A stretch of DNA of 29,900 bases, from positions 1 to 29,900 of the forward strand of contig JBMYRC010000042.1 in NCBI GenBank assembly GCA_049601975.1. The letters are read 5' to 3'. This DNA comes from UBA6544 sp049601975 (GTDB lineage: Bacteria > Pseudomonadota > Alphaproteobacteria > UBA8366). Positions 8,750-16,358 of the stretch are shown piece after piece. The first letter of the stretch is position 1. Every line of letters begins with the position of its first letter. Below the pieces are notes generated by a model. The model saw only the letters and a program-made list of their open reading frames with translations. It was not told where the DNA came from and searched no databases. The position numbers were made by a program, and so were the translations under genes.

Positions 8750-10170
8750 AGGAAATGCCGCTTTCAATCGAAACGATACATTTCGTCGGCATTGGTGGTA
8801 TCGGCATGTCTGGTATCGCCGAGGTCATGCACAATCTCGGCTACGCCGTGCAAGGCAGCGATATCGCCTCGAGCGCCAATGTAAAACGCCTCGAGTCCTT
8901 GGGGATTTCGGTGGCGATCGGGCACGACGCCACCAATGTACAGCAAGCGGATGTCATCGTGGTTTCTTCGGCGGTCGAAGCCGACAATCCAGAAGTGGTG
9001 GCAGCCCGCTCGCGGCTGATTCCGGTGGTGCGGCGTGCGGAAATGTTGGGCGAGCTCATGCGCCTCAAATGGTCCATCGCGGTCGGCGGCACTCACGGCA
9101 AGACAACAACGACGTCGTTAATCTCGGCGATTCTCGATCATGCAGATTTTGATCCGACGGTCATCAACGGCGGTATCATCAACGCATACGGCACCAATGC
9201 GCGCCTCGGTGAAGGCGAATGGATGGTGGTGGAAGCGGACGAGTCGGACGGCACTTTCATTAAGCTCCCGGCGACAATCGCTGTGGTCACCAATATTGAT
9301 CCCGAGCATCTCGATTTCTACGGCGACTTCGAGCACGTCAAGGCGGCCTTCCAAACCTTTGTTGAAAACATCCCGTTCTATGGTTTCGCGGCGATGTGCA
9401 TCGACCATCCTGAAGTCCAGACAATGATCGGGCAGATCACCGATCGCCGGATCGTCACCTACGGGATGAGCCCTCAGGCGGAAGTGCGCGCGGAGAATTT
9501 ACGCCAAGGCCCCGGCGGCGTGACTTTCGATGTCGTGCTGTCGTCACGTTCGGGGGAGGTTCGGCGGATCGAAAATATCCGCCTGCCGATGTTCGGCGAA
9601 CATAATGTGTTGAATGCGTTGGCCGGTGTCGCGGTCGCGACGGAGATGGAAATTCCGGACGAGATTGTAGCGGGCGGATTGGCGGAATTCAGTGGTGTGA
9701 AACGGCGGTTCACGAAGACTGGCGAAGTAAATGGCGTCAGTATTATTGACGATTACGGGCACCATCCGGTCGAGATTCTAGCCGTCTTGCGAGCCGCCCG
9801 ATCAGCCACGCGCGGCCGTGTCGTTGCCGTGGTGCAACCCCATCGCTACAGCCGTTTCATGGATCTGTTCGAAGATTTTTGCACCTGCTTCAACGATGCC
9901 GACACGGTAATCGTCGCCGATGTGCACGCGGCGGGCGAAGCACCGATCGAAGGGATCAATCGAGACGCCTTGGTCGAAGGGCTCCGCACCCATGGCCATC
10001 GAAGCGTCGAAGCACTCCTGAGCCCCGATGCATTGCCTGAGATGGTCTCTCGATTGACCAACGCTGGTGACCTTGTTGTTTGTCTCGGCGCCGGCACAAT
10101 TTCGAATTGGGCGAACGATCTTCCGGATGCGCTTGCCGCCTTGCCTCATAGCAGAGCAGAGGCTGGGTGA
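8746..10170 (+). CDS. murC: UDP-N-acetylmuramate--L-alanine ligase
   Basis: A 474-residue Mur ligase that begins the stem peptide by adding L-alanine to UDP-MurNAc. Seen: the nucleotide-fold motif GIGGIGMSGIAE (15-26), ATP loop GGTHGKTTTT (114-123, with the His typical of MurC), EADESDGTF, NIDPEHLDFY, the C-terminal DDYGHHPVEI and VVQPHRYSRF. Length is normal and there is no Ddl fusion. ATG 8746 overlaps the murG stop; ATG 8755 is a possible alternative. The stop overlaps murB. Confidence 0.97.
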   Translation: MKEMPLSIETIHFVGIGGIGMSGIAEVMHNLGYAVQGSDIASSANVKRLESLGISVAIGHDATNVQQADVIVVSSAVEADNPEVVAARSRLIPVVRRAEMLGELMRLKWSIAVGGTHGKTTTTSLISAILDHADFDPTVINGGIINAYGTNARLGEGEWMVVEADESDGTFIKLPATIAVVTNIDPEHLDFYGDFEHVKAAFQTFVENIPFYGFAAMCIDHPEVQTMIGQITDRRIVTYGMSPQAEVRAENLRQGPGGVTFDVVLSSRSGEVRRIENIRLPMFGEHNVLNALAGVAVATEMEIPDEIVAGGLAEFSGVKRRFTKTGEVNGVSIIDDYGHHPVEILAVLRAARSATRGRVVAVVQPHRYSRFMDLFEDFCTCFNDADTVIVADVHAAGEAPIEGINRDALVEGLRTHGHRSVEALLSPDALPEMVSRLTNAGDLVVCLGAGTISNWANDLPDALAALPHSRAEAG

Positions 10171-11105
10171 TGGTGGTGGCTGCCACCAAACATACCGACG
10201 GGTTGATTGATCGCTTACCCCTGGTGAGTGGACGTTATGAGCCGTTCGCCGATCTCGGCAGCCGATCTTGGTTCCGCACTGGCGGGGCCGCCGAAGTATT
10301 GTTCGAGCCCGCTGACGCTGACGACCTGCAAACTTTCATGGAAGGGCGGCCGTGCGGTGTGGCGATCACAATCATTGGGTTCGGCTCCAATCTCTTGGTG
10401 CGCGACAGTGGCGTTGACGGCGTGGTGATTTGTCTTGGTAAGGCGTTTGCCGGGATCGACCTGGACGGCGATACGATTACGGCCGGTGCATCGGCACTTG
10501 ATGTGAACGTGGCGCGAGCGGCACAAGCCAAAGGGATTGCCGGCATGGAATTTCTCTCAGGAATTCCCGGAACGATCGGGGGCGCGGTTCGCATGAATGC
10601 GGGTGCCTACGGTAGCGAATTTGCGGATGTGGCGCTTGATGTGACCGTGATTGACGAGCGTGGCGGCGCGCATGTGCTGAATTCGTGCCAGCTTGATTTC
10701 TCGTATCGTCGAAGCATGCTGCCGGACGGATGGGTTGTTATCTCCGCGCGCCTGCAAGGCGAGCCGAGAAGTACCGAAGAAATCGCCGAGCGTATGGCCG
10801 CGATTGCGTTTGCGCGAACCGAAAGCCAACCGAGAACGCGGACCGGGGGTTCGACTTTCGCCAATCCTCCCGGTCACAAAGCTTGGGAATTGATCGATCG
10901 CGCCGGTTGCCGGGGATTGCGGCGGGGCGGCGCCATGGTCTCTGAGCAGCACTGTAATTTTCTTCTAAACACTGGATCCGCCACCGCGACTGACCTTGAG
11001 TTGCTGGGTGAAGACGTTCGGTGCTGGGTCCTCAAGGAAACAGGCATTCAACTGGAATGGGAAATTCAACGCATCGGCATCGCGCCCTGTAGGAAGTCCG
11101 CATGA
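10170..11105 (+). CDS. murB: UDP-N-acetylenolpyruvoylglucosamine reductase
   Basis: A flavoprotein of about 311 residues that reduces UDP-GlcNAc-enolpyruvate to UDP-MurNAc with NADPH. The FAD-binding part has SRSWFRTGGAAEVLFEP, GFGSNLLVRDSGVDGVV and FLSGIPGTIGGAVRMNAGAYG. The C-terminal part has RTRTGGSTFANPPG, whose serine is the proton donor, and the catalytic glutamate is expected in the last ~20 residues. The sequence resembles the short type II MurB. Either GTG 10167 or ATG 10170 could start; the ATG overlaps the murC stop as TGATG. It is followed directly by ftsQ, where alphaproteobacteria usually carry ddl. Confidence 0.95.
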   Translation: MVVAATKHTDGLIDRLPLVSGRYEPFADLGSRSWFRTGGAAEVLFEPADADDLQTFMEGRPCGVAITIIGFGSNLLVRDSGVDGVVICLGKAFAGIDLDGDTITAGASALDVNVARAAQAKGIAGMEFLSGIPGTIGGAVRMNAGAYGSEFADVALDVTVIDERGGAHVLNSCQLDFSYRRSMLPDGWVVISARLQGEPRSTEEIAERMAAIAFARTESQPRTRTGGSTFANPPGHKAWELIDRAGCRGLRRGGAMVSEQHCNFLLNTGSATATDLELLGEDVRCWVLKETGIQLEWEIQRIGIAPCRKSA

Positions 11106-11959
11106 CGAAAACCGCAAAAAAGAAAGTGGCGAAGACGCCAAAGCGCAATAGGGTGCGCCGCCGCGCATGGCCGCGCTGGATGCGCTCGGCATTGCTCGTC
11201 TCTGCGGTGGCCTTGATCCTCGGCGGCCTTGGCGGTGCGGGTGTTTGGGCCGTTCGTGCCGGAATGGTAGAGATGGCGGTCGCAAAAGCTGTCACCTATT
11301 ACGAATTGGCAAATCGATCCGCCGGTCTTGTGGTGCGTGAGGTCTTGGTTGATGGAAGGCAGGAAACATCCCCCGAGCGGATGCTGGCCGCCCTTGAGGT
11401 GAACCGCGGCGATCTCATTCTGACGTTCGATGTCGACGCGGCACGAGAACGTTTGCAGGGCATGGGTTGGATTGCCTCGGCTCGGGTCGAGCGGCACCTA
11501 CCGGATACGATCCGAGTCTCCGTTGTAGAGCGCGTTCCCGTTGCGGTCTGGCAACACAAAGGCAAGTTCTTGCTCGTTGATGCGTCCGGTACCATCATCG
11601 GGTCCGATGGCGTGGAACGTTTCCGTGATTTGAAAATCATCGTCGGTAAGGATGCGCCTGAACATGCACAAGCACTTATCGCTATGTTGCTGGAACATCC
11701 GAAACTAATGGCACGTGTGAAAGCTGCCTTCCGTTCCGGTGGGCGGCGCTGGAACTTGCGTATGGATAACGGCATCGACGTGCGATTGCCCGAAACCGAC
11801 GCCTTCCTAGCCTGGGATCGATTGGCGAAATATGAGGCGCAGCACAAGTTGTTGGGCCGCGATATCGGTAGTATCGACCTTCGTTTGCCGGATCGGGTCG
11901 TCGTCAAGGTACGACATAGGAAACCCATGAAGAAATCGCAGCGGGGGAGCCAAACGTGA
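11102..11959 (+). CDS. ftsQ: cell division protein FtsQ
   Basis: A 285-residue bitopic divisome protein that binds FtsB/FtsL. A strongly basic cytoplasmic N-terminus (residues 1-28) precedes one membrane segment (about 29-50). A POTRA domain follows (about 75-145: LVVREVLVDGRQETSPERML to VSVVERVPVAVW) and then the beta domain, ending near SIDLRLPDRVVVKV, which is conserved in the family. The ATG overlaps the murB stop as ATGA, so no ddl sequence survives at this junction. Forty bases separate it from ftsA. Confidence 0.95.
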   Translation: MTKTAKKKVAKTPKRNRVRRRAWPRWMRSALLVSAVALILGGLGGAGVWAVRAGMVEMAVAKAVTYYELANRSAGLVVREVLVDGRQETSPERMLAALEVNRGDLILTFDVDAARERLQGMGWIASARVERHLPDTIRVSVVERVPVAVWQHKGKFLLVDASGTIIGSDGVERFRDLKIIVGKDAPEHAQALIAMLLEHPKLMARVKAAFRSGGRRWNLRMDNGIDVRLPETDAFLAWDRLAKYEAQHKLLGRDIGSIDLRLPDRVVVKVRHRKPMKKSQRGSQT

Positions 11960-11999
11960 GTGGCAATACATTCTCCAGCGGCAGTGAGGGGTAGAGCGG

Positions 12000-13238
12000 G
12001 TGGCGAGGAGCGACCAAATTGCAGCGCTTGATATAGGCACGACAAAAGTCTGTTGTTTTGTTGCCGAGCGAGACGGTATTGACCGAGTCCGCGTGGTCGG
12101 GATTGGTCATCATGTCAGCGAGGGGCTGAAGGCCGGTACCATCGTCGATATGCAGGCGGCCGAACAATCCGTGCTGGCGGCGGTGCACGCGGCCGAGCAG
12201 ATGGCGGGGACGACGCTTCGCGATGTCATCGTCAACGTCTCTTCCGGCGAGCCGTTAAGTCAGTTCGTCGATATCGATACCGATTTGTCCGCACAAGCTG
12301 TTGGCGAGCGCGAATTGGGACGACTGTTTAACGATCAAAAGCTCTCTGGCCTCGCCTCAACACGTCATCTCGTGCACGCCATCCCGATTGGCTACGAAAT
12401 CGATGGTTCGAACGGCATTCGCGATCCGCGCGGCCTGTACGGGCATAATCTGGGTGTGCGGGTGCATGCGGTAACTGCGGCGCCGTCGGCACTGCAGAAT
12501 GTGGTGAACTGTGTCGAGCGCTGTCATCTGGGATTGGCCGATTTCGCCGTCAATCCATATGCGGCGGGCGTGGCTAGCGTGGTCGAGGACGAACTCGACC
12601 TGGGTGTCACGGTCATCGATATGGGTGGCGGCACCACGTCGATCGGTATTTTCTTCGAAGGGGCGTTGGTTCATGTAGATTCCCTGCCCATCGGTGGTGG
12701 ACATATCACCAGCGACATCGCGCGGGGATTATCGACGCCGATGCAACATGCGGAACGCTTGAAGACATTACACGGTACTTGCCTATCGTCGCCGACTGAC
12801 GAGACGGAGATCATCAGCGTGCCGCGGGTCGGTGAGGAAGACGATTCGCAAGCGCCGACAATCCCCAAATCGTTTTTGGTCAGCATCATCGGACCGCGCG
12901 TCGAAGAAACATTGGAATTGGTGCGGGATCGGTTGGCGGCGAGTGGTTTGGATCGTAAAGCGGGACGCCGTGTCGTTTTGACGGGTGGCGCTAGCCAACT
13001 TCCTGGGGTACGGGAATTCGCCGGGCAAATATTAGACAAACAAACGCGAATGGGTCGCCCGATTAAGGTTGCGGGCCTCGCGGAAGCGACATGTGGTCCG
13101 GCCTTCTCTGTCTGCGCCGGTCTGTTATCGCTCGCAGTCGACAATCGGGGTGAGGCATGGCCGCCGCCACCCTTGGAAGTAGCGAAGACGAATGGCGTCT
13201 TCGGCAAAGTTGGAGGATGGCTTCGTGCGAACTTCTGA
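12000..13238 (+). CDS. ftsA: cell division protein FtsA
   Basis: A 412-residue actin-like ATPase that tethers FtsZ to the membrane and helps recruit the divisome. The phosphate-1 motif is ALDIGTTKVCCFVAE at the N-terminus, phosphate-2 is VIDMGGGTTSIGIF, and the adenosine motif is VVLTGGASQLPGVREFA. The C-terminus ends GVFGKVGGWLRANF, the amphipathic helix expected to bind the membrane. The start is GTG 12000, supported by GAGGGG at 11986-11991, eight bases upstream; no ATG fits better. Confidence 0.96.
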   Translation: MARSDQIAALDIGTTKVCCFVAERDGIDRVRVVGIGHHVSEGLKAGTIVDMQAAEQSVLAAVHAAEQMAGTTLRDVIVNVSSGEPLSQFVDIDTDLSAQAVGERELGRLFNDQKLSGLASTRHLVHAIPIGYEIDGSNGIRDPRGLYGHNLGVRVHAVTAAPSALQNVVNCVERCHLGLADFAVNPYAAGVASVVEDELDLGVTVIDMGGGTTSIGIFFEGALVHVDSLPIGGGHITSDIARGLSTPMQHAERLKTLHGTCLSSPTDETEIISVPRVGEEDDSQAPTIPKSFLVSIIGPRVEETLELVRDRLAASGLDRKAGRRVVLTGGASQLPGVREFAGQILDKQTRMGRPIKVAGLAEATCGPAFSVCAGLLSLAVDNRGEAWPPPPLEVAKTNGVFGKVGGWLRANF

Positions 13239-13289
13239 ACGTGAAATGAATTTACCCGCATCCGGTTACGGCAAACTGGATGTGACTTC

Positions 13290-13306
13290 GCCGGAGAAGT
13301 TCCGGC
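13290..13306 (+). repeat. small GC-rich hairpin in the ftsA-ftsZ spacer
   Basis: A perfect 6-bp inverted repeat (GCCGGA / TCCGGC) with a 5-nt loop lies 36 bases before the ftsZ start. There is no T tract, so it is not a standard terminator. In the ftsZ mRNA it could affect RNA stability or partial attenuation between ftsA and the much more abundant FtsZ. Role not shown. Confidence 0.4.
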
Positions 13307-13342
13307 ACCCCTTAGCATTGCAACTAGATTGCGGAGACAGTT

Positions 13343-15031
13343 ATGACCATTAAGTTATCGATGCCAAAACCGGAGGCCGATTTGAAACCCCGGATCACCG
13401 TTGTCGGCGTCGGCGGCGCCGGCGGGAACGCCGTCAACAACATGATTCAAGCCAACCTCGAGGGCGTTGATTTCGTGGTGGCAAATACGGATGCCCAATC
13501 GCTTGGGCAATCTACCGCCGACAGAAAAATTCAACTGGGCTCGACGATCACCCAAGGTCTGGGCGCGGGCTCTCGTCCGGAAATCGGCCGCGCCGCCGCC
13601 GAAGAGACCCTGGACGAAATTCTCGATCATCTGGCGGGCAGTCACATGGTGTTCGTGACCGCCGGAATGGGTGGTGGAACCGGAACCGGTGCGGCACCCG
13701 TTATTGCCCGGTCGGTACGCGAACACGGTATCCTGACCGTCGGTGTCGTCACAAAGCCCTTCCACTTCGAGGGTAATCACCGGATGAAGACAGCGGAAGA
13801 AGGCATTGAGGAGTTGCAGCAGTTCGTCGATACCTTGATCATCATCCCTAATCAGAACCTATTCCGGGTCGCCAATGAGAAGACAACTTTCGCGGAAGCG
13901 TTCAAGATGGCGGATAATGTTCTCTATTCCGGCGTACGCGGCGTGACTGATTTGATGGTCATGCCCGGACTGATCAATCTAGATTTTGCCGATGTCCGTA
14001 CCGTGATGAGCGAAATGGGCAAAGCAATGATGGGTACCGGTGAGGCCGATGGTGAGAGCCGGGCCATCGCCGCGGCCGAAGCAGCCATTTCTAACCCGCT
14101 GCTCGACGATATCACCATGAAGGGAGCTCAAGGTGTTCTGATCAACATCACCGGTGGTCCCGACATGACCTTGTTCGAGGTCGACGAAGCGGCCAATCGC
14201 ATCCGCGAGGAAGTCGACAACGAAGCCAACATCGTCTTCGGCTCGACATTCGATGCGGAGATGGAAGGGTTGCTTCGTGTTTCGGTGGTGGCGACCGGCA
14301 TTGAAGCTGAAGCCGTTTCCTCGCCGCGTCCGATGCCTTCGGGTCTCTCTACCTTGACGCCGCGTGCAGTGCGTCCCGCTCCGGTGGTTGAAGAAGCGCT
14401 GATGCCAGCGGTCGTTACGGCGCGTGAGGTTGAGGTCGAAATACCGACGCCTGAGTTGGAGATCGAAGCGGAGGAGCCGGAAGCTTTGCTCTTGGACGAC
14501 GTCGATATGAATGAGCCGGTCGAAGAGACACCGGAAGTTGCCACGGCACCCGCGCCAAAACGCACGGTCACGGCAAGCTCGCGGGTGACGGTGACAAAAC
14601 CCGCTCAACCGCAGGCGGTGGCACCGGCAGAACCCCCCGCATCTCAGCTGGAGCAGGCGGTGGAAGAACCGCAGGTCACGCAACAACCGAACCGTCGGGC
14701 ACCCTTTATCCCCGCGAAACCGGTGGTGGCCGAAGAAAGCGCGGAGGATGTGGAGCCGGAACCATTCGCGGCCGCGGCGATGGAAAATGGCCGTAATGAT
14801 GGTGAAAAAGCGCAGAAGGAACACCGTCGCCCAAGCCTGTTCGAAAGGATGACCGGTGCGGGAAAGCCGGCGACGCCGACGACTGAGGAAACCGCGACCG
14901 TATCGCCGATGCCGAAGCCAGCAGCACCGGCAGCACCGGAAGCGCCGAAGGCCGATGAGCGGTTCCAATTGTCGCAGGCGGAAGAAGAAATGTTGGATAT
15001 TCCAGCATTTCTCCGGCGGCAAGCCAACTAA
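13343..15031 (+). CDS. ftsZ: cell division GTPase FtsZ
   Basis: A 562-residue tubulin homologue that polymerises into the Z ring. The GTPase domain starts at about residue 16 (RITVVGVGGAGGNAVNNMI); the tubulin signature GGGTGTG is at 110-116. It continues to about residue 335. Next comes a Glu/Pro/Ala-rich linker of roughly 210 residues, with PAAPAAPEAP-type low complexity, and a conserved C-terminal peptide (LDIPAFLRRQAN) that binds FtsA. Alphaproteobacterial FtsZ proteins commonly have long linkers; E. coli FtsZ is only 383 residues. The start has GCGGAGACA a few bases upstream. A 104-nt spacer separates it from ftsA, long enough for its own promoter, though I saw no convincing one. Confidence 0.98.
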   Translation: MTIKLSMPKPEADLKPRITVVGVGGAGGNAVNNMIQANLEGVDFVVANTDAQSLGQSTADRKIQLGSTITQGLGAGSRPEIGRAAAEETLDEILDHLAGSHMVFVTAGMGGGTGTGAAPVIARSVREHGILTVGVVTKPFHFEGNHRMKTAEEGIEELQQFVDTLIIIPNQNLFRVANEKTTFAEAFKMADNVLYSGVRGVTDLMVMPGLINLDFADVRTVMSEMGKAMMGTGEADGESRAIAAAEAAISNPLLDDITMKGAQGVLINITGGPDMTLFEVDEAANRIREEVDNEANIVFGSTFDAEMEGLLRVSVVATGIEAEAVSSPRPMPSGLSTLTPRAVRPAPVVEEALMPAVVTAREVEVEIPTPELEIEAEEPEALLLDDVDMNEPVEETPEVATAPAPKRTVTASSRVTVTKPAQPQAVAPAEPPASQLEQAVEEPQVTQQPNRRAPFIPAKPVVAEESAEDVEPEPFAAAAMENGRNDGEKAQKEHRRPSLFERMTGAGKPATPTTEETATVSPMPKPAAPAAPEAPKADERFQLSQAEEEMLDIPAFLRRQAN

Positions 15032-15078
15032 GGCCGTATCGCCGTTCATGCCGAACCTGCGATGCGATGCTGGGAATG

Positions 15079-15106
15079 CGTGGCCGTCCCGATTGGGGCG
15101 GCCACG
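15079..15106 (+). repeat. strong 12-bp hairpin after ftsZ
   Basis: An inverted repeat with an 8-bp perfect outer stem (CGTGGCCG / CGGCCACG) continued by TCCC / GGGG (one G-U pair) around a GATT tetraloop. It starts 48 bases after the ftsZ stop. No T run follows, so it is not a textbook intrinsic terminator. It could be a 3'-end stabiliser or processing site of the dcw transcript, or a weak attenuator limiting read-through into lpxC. Confidence 0.5.
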
Positions 15107-15121
15107 TAACATATCGTAACA
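15106..15121 (+). promoter_or_regulatory. direct repeat GTAACA-TATC-GTAACA, possible operator before lpxC
   Basis: Two identical GTAACA hexamers repeat exactly 10 bp apart, so they lie on the same DNA face. They sit between the post-ftsZ hairpin and the lpxC start. The layout is like that of a protein-binding site using direct repeats, but I cannot name a regulator, and a chance repeat is possible. Confidence 0.25.
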
Positions 15122-15130
15122 AAGAGTGAT

Positions 15131-15159
15131 TTGAGGCTGGAAAAGAGCGTTGGTATTTA
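15131..15159 (+). promoter_or_regulatory. weak sigma70-like promoter candidate for lpxC
   Basis: TTGAGG (15131-15136), a 17-bp gap and TATTTA (15154-15159) have the spacing of a housekeeping promoter about 90 bases before lpxC. The -35 is fair, but the -10 matches only three of six consensus bases. Listed because the 220-base gap and hairpin suggest lpxC has its own transcription start. Confidence 0.2.
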
Positions 15160-15251
15160 GTGTTGCATAGCAAATGACATATGCGCCGACGACAGCTGAA
15201 AGTCGCGGTACGCAGAAGACAAAATTAAGAGTTTAGGCGGAGGTTGCTAGG

Positions 15252-16217
15252 GTGGAAATTTTGAACAGGACGGTGCGACGGATGGTTTCCGGCGGTGTCG
15301 TCCGACAGAAAACCCTGAAACACGATATCGATTGTGAGGGCGTTGCTCTGCACAGCGGGCTGCCCGTCAAGATGCGCTTATGCGCTGCTGCACCAGATTC
15401 CGGTATTCGGTTCCATCGCACCGATGTCGAGGCTGCTCAGGCCGATATTCCTGCCAGTTATGACAATGTTGTTGATACGCGCCTCTGTACGACAATCGCG
15501 AATGAGCACGGTGTGAAGGTTTCCACCATTGAGCACTTGATGGCTGCCTTGGCAGGGTTGGAAATTGATAACGCGATTATCGAACTCGACGCGGAAGAAG
15601 TGCCCGTAATGGATGGCAGTTCTGCACCCTTTATCGCCATGATCGAGAATGCCGGTATCGTTGAGCAAAACCTACTGCGTAAGGCTATCCGGATTCTGCG
15701 CACGGTGAGCGTGCGCGACGGATCGAAATTCCTGAAAGTAGAACCGTCAGAAACCCCGGTCGTTAACTTAGAGATTGATTTTGAGTGCGGCAGGATCGGA
15801 CGCCAGGCGCTCTCTTTGCCGATGACGAAGGATGCTTTCGTGGAAGACATTTCCGACGCGCGAACATTTGGGTTCCTGCATGAGGTGGAGGCCTTGCGGA
15901 AAATGGGCTTGGCCCGTGGCGGGTCACTTGAGAATGCGGTTGTGCTCTCCGAAGGCGAAGTGCTGAATGAAGAGGGATTGCGATATAACGACGAGTTCGT
16001 TCGACACAAAATCCTCGACTGCATCGGTGATCTCTACTTGGCGGGCGCACCGGTTATGGGCGCCGTCAGCGGTAGCTGTAGCGGACACGCGTTGAATAAC
16101 GCGTTGTTGCGCTCTTTGTTAGAGGATGAGACCGCGTGGGTTTGGGAGACGATAGAGACGGAAGAGCCCGTCGAAGTCACGACCTGGAACGCAGAACCCG
16201 CGATGGTGCCAGCCTAA
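15252..16217 (+). CDS. lpxC: UDP-3-O-acyl-N-acetylglucosamine deacetylase
   Basis: A 321-residue zinc amidase catalysing the first committed step of lipid A synthesis in the cytoplasm. Zinc ligands are recognisable: His95 in STIEHLMAAL, and His252 and Asp256 in VRHKILDCIGDLYLAGAP. His279 in SGHALNN matches the catalytic general acid, and VMDGSSAPF is the other conserved block. The start is GTG 15252: GGAGG at 15239-15243 lies eight bases upstream. A later ATG (15282) lacks such a site. The protein is slightly longer than E. coli LpxC (305) at both ends. ftsZ-lpxC is the usual alphaproteobacterial order. The stop codon lies inside a terminator-like hairpin. Confidence 0.96.
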   Translation: MEILNRTVRRMVSGGVVRQKTLKHDIDCEGVALHSGLPVKMRLCAAAPDSGIRFHRTDVEAAQADIPASYDNVVDTRLCTTIANEHGVKVSTIEHLMAALAGLEIDNAIIELDAEEVPVMDGSSAPFIAMIENAGIVEQNLLRKAIRILRTVSVRDGSKFLKVEPSETPVVNLEIDFECGRIGRQALSLPMTKDAFVEDISDARTFGFLHEVEALRKMGLARGGSLENAVVLSEGEVLNEEGLRYNDEFVRHKILDCIGDLYLAGAPVMGAVSGSCSGHALNNALLRSLLEDETAWVWETIETEEPVEVTTWNAEPAMVPA

Positions 16218-16240
16218 CTCAATTCCTGGCGATTTTTTTT
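16207..16240 (+). terminator. probable intrinsic terminator of lpxC
   Basis: GCCAG (16208-16212) pairs with CTGGC (16226-16230), extendable by one U-G pair, and is followed two bases later by eight consecutive T (16233-16240). The TAA of lpxC (16215-16217) lies in the loop. The stem is short (5-6 bp), so termination may be partial, but the T tract is the best in the window. Confidence 0.55.
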
Positions 16241-16255
16241 AAACTTCGGTGAAAT

Positions 16256-16282
16256 TGAATGCCTGCTAGCAATAGGCATTCA
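16256..16282 (+). repeat. perfect 9-bp inverted repeat in the lpxC-bamD spacer
   Basis: TGAATGCCT (16256-16264) and AGGCATTCA (16274-16282) are exact reverse complements around a 9-nt loop that itself contains GCTAGC. It has no T tract of its own. It is the second of three hairpins in 110 bases and could be a 5'-leader structure of bamD or an operator. Confidence 0.5.
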
Positions 16283-16293
16283 GGGTGCCGAAT

Positions 16294-16317
16294 GCTATTT
16301 ATTTTCCCGTAAATAGC
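16294..16317 (+). repeat. perfect 8-bp inverted repeat before bamD
   Basis: GCTATTTA (16294-16301) and TAAATAGC (16310-16317) are exact reverse complements around the 8-nt loop TTTTCCCG. The stem is AT-rich. It lies 41 bases before the bamD start and is the third hairpin in this spacer. Confidence 0.5.
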
Positions 16318-16358
16318 GGTATCTTGAAGAGCTTGAAAATGCGGCCGATAGTGGAGCG

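Noticed and set aside
13239..13342. CtrA or other cell-cycle control site before ftsZ
   Set aside because: CtrA boxes control ftsZ in Caulobacter, but no TTAA-N7-TTAA site is present in this spacer or before lpxC.
14900..14960. Tandem short repeat in the 3' part of ftsZ
   Set aside because: The GCAGCACCG-like repeats encode the Ala-Pro low-complexity linker; such variation is ordinary for FtsZ linkers.
13979..15112. Long antisense frame (377 codons) opposite the ftsZ linker
   Set aside because: It is the mirror of GC-rich, low-complexity FtsZ coding sequence; its Arg/Phe-rich product resembles no family, and ftsZ is certain.
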